This document shows positions 1 through 11,705 of a stretch of 64,000 nt of DNA, piece by piece. This stretch comes from Avena insularis (Eukaryota > Streptophyta > Magnoliopsida > Poales > Poaceae): assembly GCA_023614405.1 (NCBI GenBank), contig CM042697.1:187983189-188047188 (forward strand). Direction: 5' to 3'. The notes below the pieces were generated by a model. It ran no database searches. It was not told where the DNA came from and saw only the letters and a list, made by a program, of their open reading frames with translations. The position numbers and the translations under genes were made by a program. Every line of letters begins with the position of its first letter. Position 1 is the stretch's first letter.

Positions 1-1430
1 GTCTGCCGCCTCCTCCCCTCTTCCTCCCGTGCGCCGGCCATCGCCCTTCCCCGACCACCTCCCTCCGGAAATCGCCGTCTTGGCCTTCCTCTGCCTCGAC
101 CTGGGCCACACGAGCTTCCCTCCTTTGTCCGCCTCCTTCCCCAATCCCCGCCGCCGCCACTAGTCCCATCTACTGGCGCCTCCTCCGGCCGTACCCTTCC
201 AGTTCAAAGTCATGACCGCCTCGGCTGTCCTCGATTCCCTATTTTTCACCTCTCTTGTGCCTAGTCGTGCCCACGTCGCTGTCCTCCGCCCACTTGTCAC
301 CGATCTGCGTTGCCTCGTTGCTCTCCCTCACTCATAGGTGCCATCGTCGTCGGCCGCAGACGTTCCGCCACCGTGCCCCTGCTTCACCGCGACACCGCCG
401 GCCGGCTGCCCCTCTGCCTGATCCCCACCGTCGCCCCATGTCTGGTCGGGCCTCCTCTGCGCCTTCCTCTCCCTGCAACGGTCTCCCTGTCCCCTCTATA
501 GTGCCGCCCAAGGTCACCGTCACATGCCTCTTCCCCGAACCGTTCGAGCTCCTCGTCGCTCGGCTCGCCACCGTCTCCCCAAGCAACGCTACTGCCCCGT
601 CCCATCCAAGGCCACACAGGGGCTCCTCTACGACCTTTCCAAGCTACGTCCCAAGCACAACACACCTTGTGTTGGTTCACACATGTGTTCAGAGTTGTAC
701 GAGTTGGTGGCCTTTCAAGAGCATTGATGGCCTTACTAGTACCTTGTGCTTCACATGTGTAACCGGCTCAAGGACTCCCTGATCATCCAATACACCAATA
801 TGGATGCATTGGTTGGATGGACCAAGAGTGAGGCATCAACAAGATCTTCCAGACGCCAAGTTCTCCTTCACGGATCCGAAGCCGATCCTGGATCTGAAGA
901 CAGATCACGTCGACCCGAAACCCCCAAGTTTGCCAAACCCCATGTGTGACCCCGATATGAACCCTATTTTCTAAATTGATATTCGACTTGTTGCATATAA
1001 AATTATCATGCTTGCATACATATCATGTGGTTTGGGGGTTTTCAGTCGATTCACCTCATAATTTAATATGGAGACCATATGCGATAAATCTAGTCTAATA
1101 TTGGTCCCATTTATATTTGTGTAGCGAACCGGTGCTATATTTTTCCTTGTTAAGACAACATTTAAATTGCGGGTATCTAAACAACTAGAACTATATATTT
1201 AATTGTCGGGACCCTGGTTCCCCTTAATATTGCCTAATTGCATCGCATTCTTTCCATGCCATACATCATACATGCATCATGCCCGATCTTTTACCGTAGT
1301 ATTAAATAGTGCATTCGGTGTTTCTTCTAGTGCTTTGCTTCTTCGTGGATTAGGCCGATGAGTTGATGCGAGTGCCGACCCGATCTTTGGATGAACCATT
1401 GCAATGTTTCTAGGCGAGCTGAGGGTGTTA
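1..1430. other. Unassigned stretch, GC-rich then AT-rich, possible old LTR fragment
   Basis: The first 660 bases are C-rich with CCG/CGC runs; from about 950 the sequence becomes AT-rich. An open frame at 255-782 (+, 175 aa) is rich in Pro, Arg, Ser and His and has no domain I recognise. Overlapping frames on both strands are also open, as expected from high GC rather than coding. The GC-rich to AT-rich layout resembles promoter-bearing grass LTRs, such as those at 14872 and 30967 here. The stretch ends next to a Cassandra element. I could not find matching LTR ends or a target-site duplication, so the LTR origin is inference. Confidence 0.3.
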
Positions 1431-1454
1431 CACGGTGGAAGGGGTGTTACAAAG

Positions 1455-1466
1455 TGGTATAAGAGC
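1455..1466 (+). promoter_or_regulatory. Primer-binding site of the Cassandra element
   Basis: TGGTATAAGAGC differs at one base from the TGGTATCAGAGC complementary to the 3' end of plant initiator methionine tRNA. It sits three bases after the LTR terminus TTACA at 1451, the expected spacing for minus-strand priming. Confidence 0.8.
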
Positions 1467-1488
1467 CGATCGTCGTGGTTAAACGGGT

Positions 1489-1693
1489 GTGTGCGGGTTA
1501 GTGGCGGGACATGTGGAGCATGACGCGTGTGGCCTGGAGTGGACACGACATGGCATATGTGCCGGCACTGGACGCACATACGTGTGTTGGGTGTGTGCGG
1601 GTCAGTGGCGGGACATGTGGAGCATGGCGCGTGTGGCCCGGAGTGGACACGGCATGACACATGTGTCGGCACTGGACGCACATACGCGTGCCA
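1489..1693 (+). repeat. Two-copy 104-bp tandem repeat inside the Cassandra element
   Basis: Copies begin at 1489 and 1593, each opening with GTGTGCGGGT and ending near the ACGCACATACG motif. They differ by scattered substitutions. Both are GC-rich and non-coding. Confidence 0.9.
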
Positions 1694-1757
1694 AGAGAGG
1701 ACGTTCCTGGGGTGTGCTTGATCGATGAGGGCATCGATCTTCTATATGGTGGGTGTA

Positions 1758-2039
1758 TGTGAGATCCAAGCACGTGACTTAATAGGATTTATAGGATACT
1801 CATACCAACAAGTTGCAACTTCTTTTCCGGAAGCTCATTCGAAAAGAACTCTAAGGTTAAGCATGCTTGGACTAGAGAAATTCTAGGATGGGTGACCGAC
1901 CGGGAAGTGGGTAACCAGGTGCGCATGAGTGAGGACAAAGTGCATATAAAATACTAGTATTGGTCTGTGGGGCCAGTCTAGATATCCTATTAAGCTACCA
2001 GGAGTGACACCCCCCGGGCCTAGTGGACGGGGTGTTACA
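1758..2039 (+). repeat. 3' LTR of the Cassandra element (282 bp)
   Basis: It starts TGTGAGATCC and ends GGGTGTTACA, i.e. TGT...ACA termini. The 5S-like segment lies centrally. After 2039 the sequence passes directly into the 3-kb gypsy LTR family at an internal position of that LTR, so the junction is not a clean insertion end. Confidence 0.8.
1846..1910 (+). promoter_or_regulatory. 5S rRNA-derived segment with RNA polymerase III internal promoter boxes
   Basis: The run reads like the 3' half of plant 5S rRNA: an A-box-like stretch AAGGTTAAGCATGCTTGG at 1853-1870, a short intermediate region, then GGATGGGTGACC at 1886-1897, identical to the 5S C-box core, and CGGGAAGT just after. The 5' third of 5S is not recognisable. 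In Cassandra this segment can drive polymerase III transcription. Whether this copy is active cannot be told. Confidence 0.85.
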
Positions 2040-5028
2040 GCTAGTCCCTGGATCGAATTGCTAGCATCCACAGTTTAAGGTGAAGTACACAGATACAAAG
2101 GTCATTATTACATCGTAATATCCAGAGATACATTGTTCTTACAACTCATTAGCCCAAGACTAATACATACAGTTCACAATACTTAACAAAATAAATAAAG
2201 TCTTCATCTTCATGTGCCACGGGCAAACATGTTGAGTGTAGACTCATAACTCTAGTCACCATGAGAATAACCTGCAACATAATAAGTTACATCCACAGAG
2301 GGTCAATACATTTGGAATTGTATTGGCAAGTGATAGCATAGTAGTATAGTAACATCTAATACTATATGAATTTGGCTAAGTGTAGATCACGCTGGCTTTG
2401 CTCAAAAATAAGGTTTTGTCTTATTATTTTGAAAACACTAAGTTTTTGTTTGAAAAAACACCCAAGGAACCACCAATAGACATTGGTGAACCTTTAACCT
2501 TGTTCAACCACAAGTTTTAACTTATATAAATTGGGATGAGGAGATCCTTGATCATTTCAATGTCTTTGATGCTCAAAATGTCCATTACTGGGGACACGAC
2601 TAAGTACTTAGGTTTTACCCTCTCGAGAGGTGGTGCACTTTATCCACAAGACTCGACATGCATCGAGACGAGACTTTTCAGAAGCCTTCCCTCAGACCAC
2701 CATGGACGCGTTCCATCCTATCAACCGTACCACTAACTATCCATCTGGCTGAGTTCTTGCAACCTAGTTGGTCAAGGAAGAGCCCATATGCCATGTGGTT
2801 GCACTAGAAGCTTCTCAACACTTAACATCTCAAATCTCTTTGTTCCTGGGTGGCTGTCCACAAGTGTGATACACAAGGTAAACCATAGACATGGGCCTTG
2901 TGTAACCACTCAACAAAAACCAATCTTTCCATTCCACCCAGGTGATTCATTAACATGTTGTTTTATTAATCAATAACATAGTCATATACTTTGCATAATA
3001 TCATAACATGGATATTCCACCCTTGCATTCTACTAGCTAGGCTAAGCATACTAGCATTACATGTCTCTTAACTTAGGGAAAAAACTACTAAGACAATATC
3101 TATAGGATTTACCAAAGCATATCATATACTTAGAAAAATCACCATGCAAATCCTACTCAAAATACCACTAGAGCATAGATAAAAATAATGGGACAAAAGG
3201 ATGAAGCCTCACTTGCCTTGGTAGTTAGGGTAATAGACACAATCCTCACAATCACACTCTCCAAATTCCAAAAAATCTACACAACAAATTCATACAACAA
3301 TATTCAATTCAATATACAAGCAAAAATAGTTATGAATGCATGCAAAATGAAATATGATGATTTGACACACTTTTCAAATCAAACTTTTCAGTACTAAACA
3401 CAAAGCATACTTTCTAAGGTCTAAATAAACCAAAATTTACTTTAAAACAATTTCCTATATGAAATTTATAGCCAAAATAGGCCTACAAATGTTTCTGCAT
3501 AAAATCGTAATTTTACCAAAGCAAATGGCCAAACCAAGGCCAAAGATGCAAAGAGCTCATTTTTCTAAATCCATTTATTTTAAATTTGTAATTTTTGTAT
3601 AAGAAGAACAAAACTTATTGAGTTTACAAGTTTGAATAACTAATAGATCAAAATCCTGATTCTAAAATAAAAACCAGGCCACGCGACAATGTCTGATTGG
3701 TGCGTACCGGTTCACGCTTCCACACCGTTAGATCTAAAGGGAATCCAGCGGCTCAAATATAAACTTACCCCTTCATTCTATTTCTAATCCTGACCACTAG
3801 ATCTAGATCTAAAAGATCAAATCAGCTCGACCAAAAACTAGCGGCAGGAATGGTTCTGGCAACGACAACACCCCTAGCGGTGACATGTCGGCGATGCTAG
3901 AGGGGTAGGGGGTTGTGCTGGTGCTTACCAAGCTCGCGGGAATGTGGGGATGCTCAACGTGGATGCGGCTGAGGCGGGGGCGCACAAACATGGGCTCAGA
4001 TGCTCGTCGTAGTTTATCCGCGCGTCGGATGCTCACGGTCGGAGACGAAGACGACAACCTAGGATGCAATAGAGCAAACGAATGGCATCAGGAGGTGCGT
4101 AAGGATGTGGAGAACTCAATTGTGTGAAGCTGAGGTTAAGGGGCACACAAATTTACGGAGATTGTTCGCTGGAGTTGAGCTTCGCCTCGGATGCTTGCAG
4201 ACGTCTATGGGGACGAGGCTCTGGTGCAAGATAGAACGAACGACAAGTGTCAGGAGCAGCGCAAGACGATGGGAAAGAGGGACGTGTGAACCATAAGGTA
4301 AGGCGCGCTCGAGACTCACTGTGATAGCTCGCCGGAGCTCCTCGGTGTTGCGGCGGTGCAAAGCAAAATTCATGGAGCCTGGCGGCGCTTGGTGCTAGCT
4401 AGGTGAGGGGAAATGGTCGCAAGGGGGTGGGGATTAAGTAGCCGGAGCAGGAGAGAGAATCACTCGGTGAATCAATGGAATTTACTCGCGAATCAATCGA
4501 CAGTGAAGGGGGAAGAAACGGCCAGCGGAGCTGGTTGCGGGCGCGGTATCTGGGGACGACGAAGTTGATGTGGCAATGGGGCCACTAGTCAGTGAGGGGG
4601 AGGGTGCGCGCGGGGATGGAAATCTGCGGGGAGAGAGGGGGAGGTTCCCGGGTGGGCCGTGGGATGCCAGGGGTAAATGGGTTAGATGGTTGCCGCCTAT
4701 TTTTTTTCTTTTTCTCTTTCCTTTTTCTGTTTTGATTTTTTAAATAGGATTTGAATGGCCTTTTCAAATCCATTTGAATTCAAAATTTCACCAAACTTTT
4801 GTGGGTGACCCTAGTGTCCAAAAGTGTGTAAAACACAACTAGTCCCTCAAAAATCATTTTAAGGTCACAAAATAAAATAAAACCATGCCCCATATATATA
4901 TAATAAGAAGGGGTTTAAATATGGTTCTATTAGGGTTTTTGTTTTGAAAAATTGTGCAAGATGAATATGCCATGATGATATGAGTGCAACAACATGGTTT
5001 TGAATTTGATTAAATTTGGGATGTTACA
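2040..5028 (-). mobile_element. Near-complete solo LTR of the 3-kb gypsy LTR family, distal end missing
   Basis: On the minus strand the LTR starts TGTAACATCCC (end at 5028) and runs to 2040, where about 47 terminal bases present in sister copies are missing and Cassandra sequence abuts. It shares blocks with the LTRs at 6027, 14872, 24389, 37249 and 46557, for example the CTAGTCCCTGGATC block and the conserved block with CACCTGGGTGGAA. A TATA-like TTAAGTAG near 4434 (plus-strand reading) matches the other copies. No internal coding region is attached. Open frames on its plus strand (2536-2736, 2788-2976) are antisense to the LTR and recur in other copies. Confidence 0.85.
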
Positions 5029-6026
5029 ATAAGGGCAAGCATATACAACATACATGACACAATGGTTCAAGCTTATTAGGTGCAAGAAAGTAAAGTGTGC
5101 CATCAAGTTTGTGAGAGCTTTAATCACTAATTTTCTCATAACAACTTCAATTTGGAAGATAGATTAACATGAATATACTTGGAATGGTGTAACACACCAT
5201 GCATATGAATTTATAGTGTACTCATTGGAATAACTTGGTTTCTTGGGAGTTGGATGCATGAGTAGAGCTTACTCAGTTCAAGTGGAGGCTAGCAAAAGAA
5301 TAGGAGCGACCAACTAAGAGAGCAATAATGGCCATAATCATGCAGAGCGACAAAACATTATTAATCAAAGCAATAATTGGTATCAAAAGTCAAAAACTAA
5401 ATGATCATAGAGGCTAAGGTTATTGGTTCATAGTCATAACATGGTATAAGCATGTGCCAAGTCAACCCAAACAAAGCATCAAAGGAGAATACCACAAGAT
5501 TATGCTTTTGTATGCTAAAACAACGCATGATTCTTTCAAGGAACATTAAGCAATCTCATTTGTTTGGAACAAGTCATGCTACAAGAATAATCACTAAGCA
5601 TAAGGTAAAAGCAACATCTAGCATGACATGATAAAGTCTAAGCCATAGTCAAAACAAGCTCCCTTTTGTATCACTAAAATCATGAACTTCTCTAATATTT
5701 TCCAACACCAATCAACTTATTTGAAACAAAAAGTGCGAAAGCGGGGGTCCAACTAATTTATTCCATCAAACCAAACAAACTAAAACCAAAACTAAGACGC
5801 TCCAAGAACAACACAACAGTGTCTAGAAAGAGACCTGAGATTTTTATTGATGAACAAGGGGATGCCTTGGGCATCCCCAAGCTTTAACGCTTGTACCTCT
5901 TGAATATGTCCTGGGATGACACGAGGTGGCATCCCCAAGCTTGATCTTTTGTCCATTCTTCATCTCATCGCATCATTCTTCCCCTACACTTGAAAAATTC
6001 CTTCATACAAAACTTCACACAATCTT
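5029..6026 (-). other. 3' untranslated region of the Sabrina-like element
   Basis: This non-coding AT-rich block is nearly repeated at 30416-30966 plus 35933-36410 in the same orientation. On the minus strand it contains the element-typical AAGCTTGGGGATGCC blocks (plus strand near 5870 and 5930). No open frame of note. Confidence 0.7.
6022..6026. repeat. Target-site duplication ATCTT, left copy (right copy 8959-8963)
   Basis: ATCTT directly precedes the LTR terminus TGTAAG and recurs right after the opposite terminus GTTACA. The uninterrupted site, CACAATCTTCATTA, exists at about 36398-36411, confirming the insertion point. Confidence 0.95.
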
Positions 6027-8958
6027 TGTAAGACCCTACCTTTATAAAGGTAAAGGCCCCTGTGAATGCAATGCTAGTCCCTAGATCAAATGCTAGCATC
6101 CACAGTTTAAGATGAAGTACACAGATACAAAGGTCTTTATTACATCGTCATTCCAGAGATAAACATAGTCTTTTACAACTCAACAACCAAAGGCTTGATA
6201 CAAGAGTTTATAACATAAAGTAAATAACTATAAGTCTTCATCTTCATGTGCCACATGCAAGCATGTTGAGTGTAGACTCATAACCCTAATCTCCATCAGA
6301 GTAACCTGCAACATCATAAGTTACATCCACAGTGGGTCAATACATTTGGAATTGTATTGGCAACTGATACCATAGTAGAATAGTAGTTCCTAACATCTAT
6401 ATGAATTTGGCTAAGTGTAGCTTAGGCTTGCTTTTCTCAAAATAGGTTTTTCTTATCAGTTGAAAACACTAAGTTTTGTTTGACAAAAACTCCCAAGGAA
6501 CCACCAATATACATTGGTGATCCTTTACCTTTGTTCACCCACAAGTTTTTAACTTAGAATTTGGGATGAGGAGATCCTTGATAGCTTCAATGTCTTTGAT
6601 GCTCACATTTTCCATTGTCGGGGACACGGCAAAATACTTAGGTTTTACCCTCTCGAGAGGTGGTGCACTTTCCCCACAAGACTCGACATGCATCGAGATA
6701 AGACTTTTCAGAAGCAATCCCTCAGACCACCATGGACGCATTCTATCCTATCACCCTACCAACAACTGTCCATCTGGCTAAGTTATTGCAATCTATATGA
6801 TCAAGGCAGATCCCATATGCCATGTGGTTGCACTAGAAGCTTCTCAACATTAAACATCTCAAATCCCTTTGTTCCTGGGTGGCTTTCCACAAGTGAGATA
6901 CACAAGGTAAACCATAGACATGGGCCTTGTGTAACCATTCAACATAAACCATCATACTATTCCACCCAGGTGATTCATTCACAAAATTATACCAAGACTA
7001 CAACTACTAGGATTTCCCAAGGCATAGCATATATATACTTAGCAAAATTTCCATCCAAGCCCTATTCAAAATATCACTAGTGCATAGTAAAAATAATAGG
7101 ACAAAATACATGAAGCACCACTTGCCTTGTTAGTAGTTGTGGTAGTAGCAACAATCCTCACACTCATAATCACCACTAGCACCAAAATCTACACATAAAA
7201 TGATAGCACTAAATTCACATTTAAATATTCAAGCAAAAATATATATGAATGCATGCAAAATAAGCCTACAAAATGAAATGATTTTTCTATACTAACAAGC
7301 TTAACCAAACATTACTGAACACAAAGTGATCTATTTAGAGTCTAAACAAACTCAAATTTGCACCTAAACAATTTTATAAACATTTTATATATTCAAAATA
7401 AACCTACAAAGTGTTCTACAAATAATCCTATTTTTCCAGAATCAAAATACAAATTCAAACCCACAGTAATGTAGGGCTCGTTTTTCTGAATCCAATGATT
7501 TATTATTTGCATTTTTTGGATAAACAGAACAAAAGATATGAATTTTACAAATTTGCAAATCTAACAGATTCAAAAACAGATTTTTAATCTAATTGCCAGA
7601 CACGTGGGCGCTTCTGATTGGACCGTACCGCTTCTCGCGGATCGATCAACGTGGGCCGTAGGATTTAAGTGACGATTCACGGGCCAGATCTATCGATACC
7701 GATTTGTTAACTGATCTGTTCTACGCCTTAGGATCTAGATATAACGGTGCCAGATCACGCGACCATAGTTGGGCGGCGCAAATGGCCACTGGTGGTGGCG
7801 GCGCTTCTGCTGGCGATGCTCCAGTGATTCTAGACGGGGCTGGGGGCGGTGGTGATGCTTACTAGCATCACAAGATTGAGAGGAAGCTCAACGTGGCCTT
7901 GGTTCGAACAGGGGCGAGCTGCTGCGGCTAGAAAAGCTCGTCGGAATCCTCACTAGCGTCGGGAACGAGTTAGAGAAGACGATGGCGAGGCTCTGGATCA
8001 CCCTAGCGCAAACCAAGTGTATCAGGACATGCGCAAGGTTCAGGGGAACAAGATGGTTTGAATCAAAAGGCGAGGGGTGGTCGTATCTTACTGGGATTGC
8101 TCGTCGGAGACAAGGACGGCGTCGGGTGTTTGGGGTGCTCGACGAAGTCAATGACCTGGGTAGTATAGGGCGAACCAAAGACACAGTAAGATGTGCAAGG
8201 ACAATGGAAGCACGATAGCATGAACGAGAGGGGACGGGGTGGACGGCGCTCACCGGAATACCTCACCGGAGTTCGTCGTACAACAGAGTTTCGAGCTCAA
8301 AAACGAGAAGCCTGGGGGGCGATTGGGCATGGGTGTTTGGGGGGAAATGGTCGCGGTGTAGAGAGGTTTAAGTAGCCGGTAGGGGCGAGGAAATCACGCT
8401 GTGCATCAAGGGCAAGTAAGCCCGAATCAACGCGGCAGTGATGGAGGAGGAAACGGGCGGCGACGGCGTCTGCGCGCGGGATTTGGGGAAGAAGGAGCTG
8501 AGCTGGCCTAGGCCCAGTGGTAGTGAGCGCGGGGTAGGGCTAGTACGCGTGAGAGAGAGGGGGAGGGGGAGTAGCCCGGGTGGGCTTTTGGGCCTGTTTT
8601 GGTGCTGGGCTCAAAGTGCAGCGCTTGATTTTATTTTTTCTTTTAGATTTTCTTTTTCTGTTTGATTTTTCAGGAATGGTTTTGAAACCTTTTTCAAACT
8701 TGTTTGAATTCAAATTTTCTCTAGATTTTTGTAAAGTGATTCTTGTACTCAAAAGTTTGTCAAACATATCTGTTCACACAAACACACTTTGGTCCTTTGA
8801 AAATAAGAACAAAACCATGCCTCATATGAATAGTAAAATGGGCATATAAATGGTTTTGTTTGATTTCAAACTTTGAATTTTTTTGTTCCAACCCTAAATG
8901 CTATGACAATATGGATACAATGCATGCTTTTACAATTCATGATTTTTGGGATGTTACA
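6027..8958 (-). mobile_element. Solo LTR (2.93 kb) of the 3-kb gypsy LTR family
   Basis: Termini are TGTAAG (left) and GTTACA (right) with ATCTT duplications outside, so this is a complete solo LTR left by recombination between the two LTRs of a former element. In LTR orientation (minus) it begins TGTAACATCCC. A GC-rich middle (about 7600-8560) holds the presumed promoter; the TATA-like TTTAAGTAG near 8368-8376 corresponds to TACTTAAAC in the intact element. Open frames in the GC-rich part overlap on both strands and are not credible genes. Confidence 0.93.
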
Positions 8959-8963
8959 ATCTT

Positions 8964-9495
8964 CATTAGCAACATTAGTGTATTCAAGATAATATGCCTT
9001 TGGGTTTAGTTTCAACACAAGTAAAACTTTCATTAGAACACGAGCTACTGTAGTAATTCCTTTTAAAAGATCAAGTGATCGAGGAGAACTCAAAAAGAAA
9101 CCGATTAAGAGGCAAATGCAAATAATGGTAGAAATCTGTCAGAACAGACCATCAGGTAAAAACCAATTTTTTCGAAGACCTTCTGTTGCTCAAATTGAAA
9201 AGTGTTGAACTAAATAAAGTTAGATAACAACCTAGGTCATAATCTCAGAAAATTACAGCTCAATCCGACATACAGATATTTTTTAAGAATGTTTTCAGTG
9301 AAGCTCAAAAATCTGTTTCGGTACAAGAACTTCCCCAAATCTTACTTCTCTCTCATTAGAGGTTATTCTTGGCACAAAAACCACACAAAAAGTATAAGAG
9401 AGGTTATTACAGAAGTAATAACTTCCAAGACTCAACAAAAGAAAAACCTAACAAAATTTTGGTTACCTCCCAAATAGTATTTTTCTTTAACGCCT
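8964..9495 (-). other. Non-coding stretch after protease in the Sabrina-like element
   Basis: On the minus strand this follows the protease fragment and contains the CCTAACTTAAAGGCG block typical of these elements (plus-strand reading near 9490-9505). The same block recurs near 36920. No pol sequence is present. Confidence 0.65.
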
Positions 9496-9810
9496 TTAAG
9501 TTAGGCACAGGAAGCAAGAATCAAGTATTTTAAAATGACGGGAGAATTGATATTTAATGGTGCCTTCCTTCATATCAATAATGGCACCAACAGTTCTAAG
9601 AAAAGGTCTTCCCAAAGTAATAGGACAAGAAGCATTGCATTCAACATCCAAAACATAGAAATCAACAGGGACATAGGCATTGTTAACCATAATAATAACA
9701 TCATTAATACTCCACATAAGTTTCTTTTTAGCATTATCATCAATTGGGACATCTAAATAGCAATCTTCCAAAGGTGTCAAATCAATCATTTCATAAATCT
9801 TTCTAGGCAT
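9496..9810 (-). pseudogene. Athila-group aspartic protease region fragment
   Basis: The 104-aa minus-strand frame includes ECNASCPITLGRPFLRTVGA and then IIDMKEGTIKYQF, the C-terminal protease segment of Athila-group polyproteins that processes Gag-Pol. The upstream part with the catalytic Asp-Thr/Ser-Gly is not in this frame. The protein ends at a stop soon after, with no reverse transcriptase downstream. It follows broken gag at 9932-11430. Other Athila-group protease remains lie on the plus strand at 40134. Confidence 0.8.
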
Positions 9811-9931
9811 AATAGAGATACTAGAACCAAGGTCACATAAATATTTGATTTATGATCAAAATCATTCACTTGCATATTAATGATAGGTTCCCAGCCATCT
9901 TATAATTTCCTAGGAATAGAAGCTTTATGTT

Positions 9932-11430
9932 TCAATTTTTTTGTTTAATTTTAATGAGAGCATATGCAATGTGTTTTATAAAAGCCATATTCATAACACT
10001 AGCATTAGTACTTCTAGCAAGCTTTTGTAGGAACATAATTACTTCAAAAATATGGCAACCATAAAGATTAAAATAAAAACTTAGCATATAAGGTAGTAGA
10101 CTTATTGTTTCCCATATTTCGAAAATTTTCAGCATTCTTGTTGGGTTTAGGAATTGTTGTAAAAGGAATGGGACTTCTTGTGGTTTGCTAGCATCAAAAT
10201 TGGTGGTGGTAATAATACAAATACTATTGTTTCTAGAAATTTCATCCTCGCTTTCCCACTTAGCACACAATTTAGCTAACAGTCTAACATTTTCATCAAT
10301 TCTAACTTGTATGGCATGAGTAGAAGCAAAGGTATTTTCCATGGTTTCAGGTTTAGCAGCCATTTTATTAATCAAAGAGGATTGTGCTTCAGACAAAGAT
10401 GAAATATTTTTCTCAACATCCAGAAACTTTTCCTCCACAGTTTTGTTGAAAGTAGTTTGTTTACTGATAAATTCTTTAAGCATAACTTCAAGTTCAGAGG
10501 GTGCAATTATATTATTGTTATAGGAATTTCCATAAGAATTACCATTATTGGGAGGATAAGGCCTATAATTATTACTACCAAAATTATTCCTATAGGTATT
10601 ATTGCTGAAATTGTTATTTCTAATGAATTTCACATCAACTTGCTCTTCTTGAGAAACCAAAGAGGCTAATAGGAACATTATTTGGATCAATATGAGATTT
10701 TCCATTAACAAGCATATACATAATAACATCAATTTTATCACTCAAGGATGAGGTTTCTTCAACATAATTTACCTCCTTACCTTGTGGAGCTCTCTCAGTG
10801 TGCCATTCAGAAGAGTTAACCATCATATTATCAAGTACCTTTGTTGCAGCTCCCAAAGTAATGGTCATAAAGGTACCTCCAGCAGCAGAATCCAACATAT
10901 TTCTTGAAGAAAAATTTAGTCCTTCATAATAATTTTGGATAATCATCCAAGCAGTCAGTCCATGAGTAGGACAATTCTTTCCCAAGCTTGAGCTACATGT
11001 TCATTATCAAGTTGTTTAAATTTCATTATTTCACTTCTCATAGATATAATCATAGAAGGAGGATAGTATTTTCAATAAAAGCATCTTTGCATTTAATCCA
11101 AGAATCAATACTATTTCTAGGCAAGGATAGCAACCATTCTTTAGCTTTTCCTCTCAAAGAGAAAGGAAAAAATTTAAGATTAATAATATCTCCATCTACA
11201 TCCTTATAATTTTGCATCTCACAAAGTTCAACAAAATTATTAAGGTGAGCAGCAGCATCATCAGAACTAGCACTAGAAAATTGCTCTTTCATAACAAGAT
11301 TCAACAAAGCAGGTTTAATTTCATAAAAGTAGCATCAGGAGCAGGTGGAGCAATAGGTTTGCAAAGGAAATCATTGTTGTTTGTGTTAGTGAAGTCACAC
11401 AACTTGGTGTTCTCAGGAGTGTTCATTTTT
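9932..11430 (-). pseudogene. Broken gag of the Sabrina-like element
   Basis: Gag forms the virus-like particle. Reading down the minus strand, the reading begins near 11430 with an N-terminal segment (MNTPENTKLCDF). It shifts frame into 11050-11307, which has the Retrotrans_gag signature FFPFSLRGKAKEWLLSLP, continues in 10635-10985 (NYYEGLNFSSRNMLDSAAGG) and then in 9932-10741. The last part holds an Asn-rich tract (NNNFSNNTYRNNFGSNNYRP) and a predicted coiled region. At least three frameshifts or stops separate the pieces. No zinc knuckle is visible. Confidence 0.85.
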
Positions 11431-11677
11431 GCAAAAGTGAAGCAAGCCAACAGCAGTAGCAACTAAAGTAGGAACTAATTGTTTTGGTGTTTTTGATAAG
11501 AAAAAGCAAACCAAATGAAACTATTTTTTTTTGTATTTTTGAAAGAAAGAAACAAGCAAAACAAAGAAAAACAAAAACAATGTAAAGATATTGGTTGTGA
11601 GAGACTCCCCTTGCGAGAATCTTCTTTCTCCCTAAAAGGTGACTGACGAGGAGGAAGAGATTGAAGCTGTCCTTAAC

Positions 11678-11695
11678 TCCCTGGCAAGGGCGCCA
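11678..11695 (-). promoter_or_regulatory. Primer-binding site of the Sabrina-like element
   Basis: On the minus strand TGGCGCCCTTGCCAGGGA lies about ten bases after the 5' LTR end. It is a variant of the TGGCGCCGTTGCCGGGGA site usual in Athila-group elements, with three mismatches. Confidence 0.8.
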
Positions 11696-11705
11696 GAAAA
11701 CGTCT

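Larger units (their letters stand above)
1430..2039 (+). mobile_element. Cassandra-type TRIM retrotransposon, 5' LTR almost entirely lost
   Basis: This is a short non-coding LTR element. Its 3' LTR (1758-2039) carries a 5S rRNA-like segment, the hallmark of Cassandra. A methionine-initiator-tRNA-like primer-binding site lies at 1455-1466, directly after a sequence ending GGGTGTTACA that matches the end of the 3' LTR. Only about 20 bases of the 5' LTR remain. The internal region is about 300 bp and non-coding, dominated by a 104-bp tandem repeat. Such elements depend on proteins from other retrotransposons. No target-site duplication is visible because both flanks appear rearranged. Confidence 0.85.

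Noticed and set aside
255..782. A 175-aa open frame that could be a host gene
   Set aside because: The region is GC-rich and open in several frames on both strands. The protein is low-complexity with no domain, splice structure or neighbours that support a gene.
1489..1693. CRISPR-like or minisatellite array
   Set aside because: Only two long GC-rich units without distinct spacers, within a TRIM element of a plant genome.
1846..1910. A genuine 5S rRNA gene
   Set aside because: Only the 3' part of 5S is recognisable, it lies inside an LTR with TGT...ACA ends, and it is not in a tandem 5S array.
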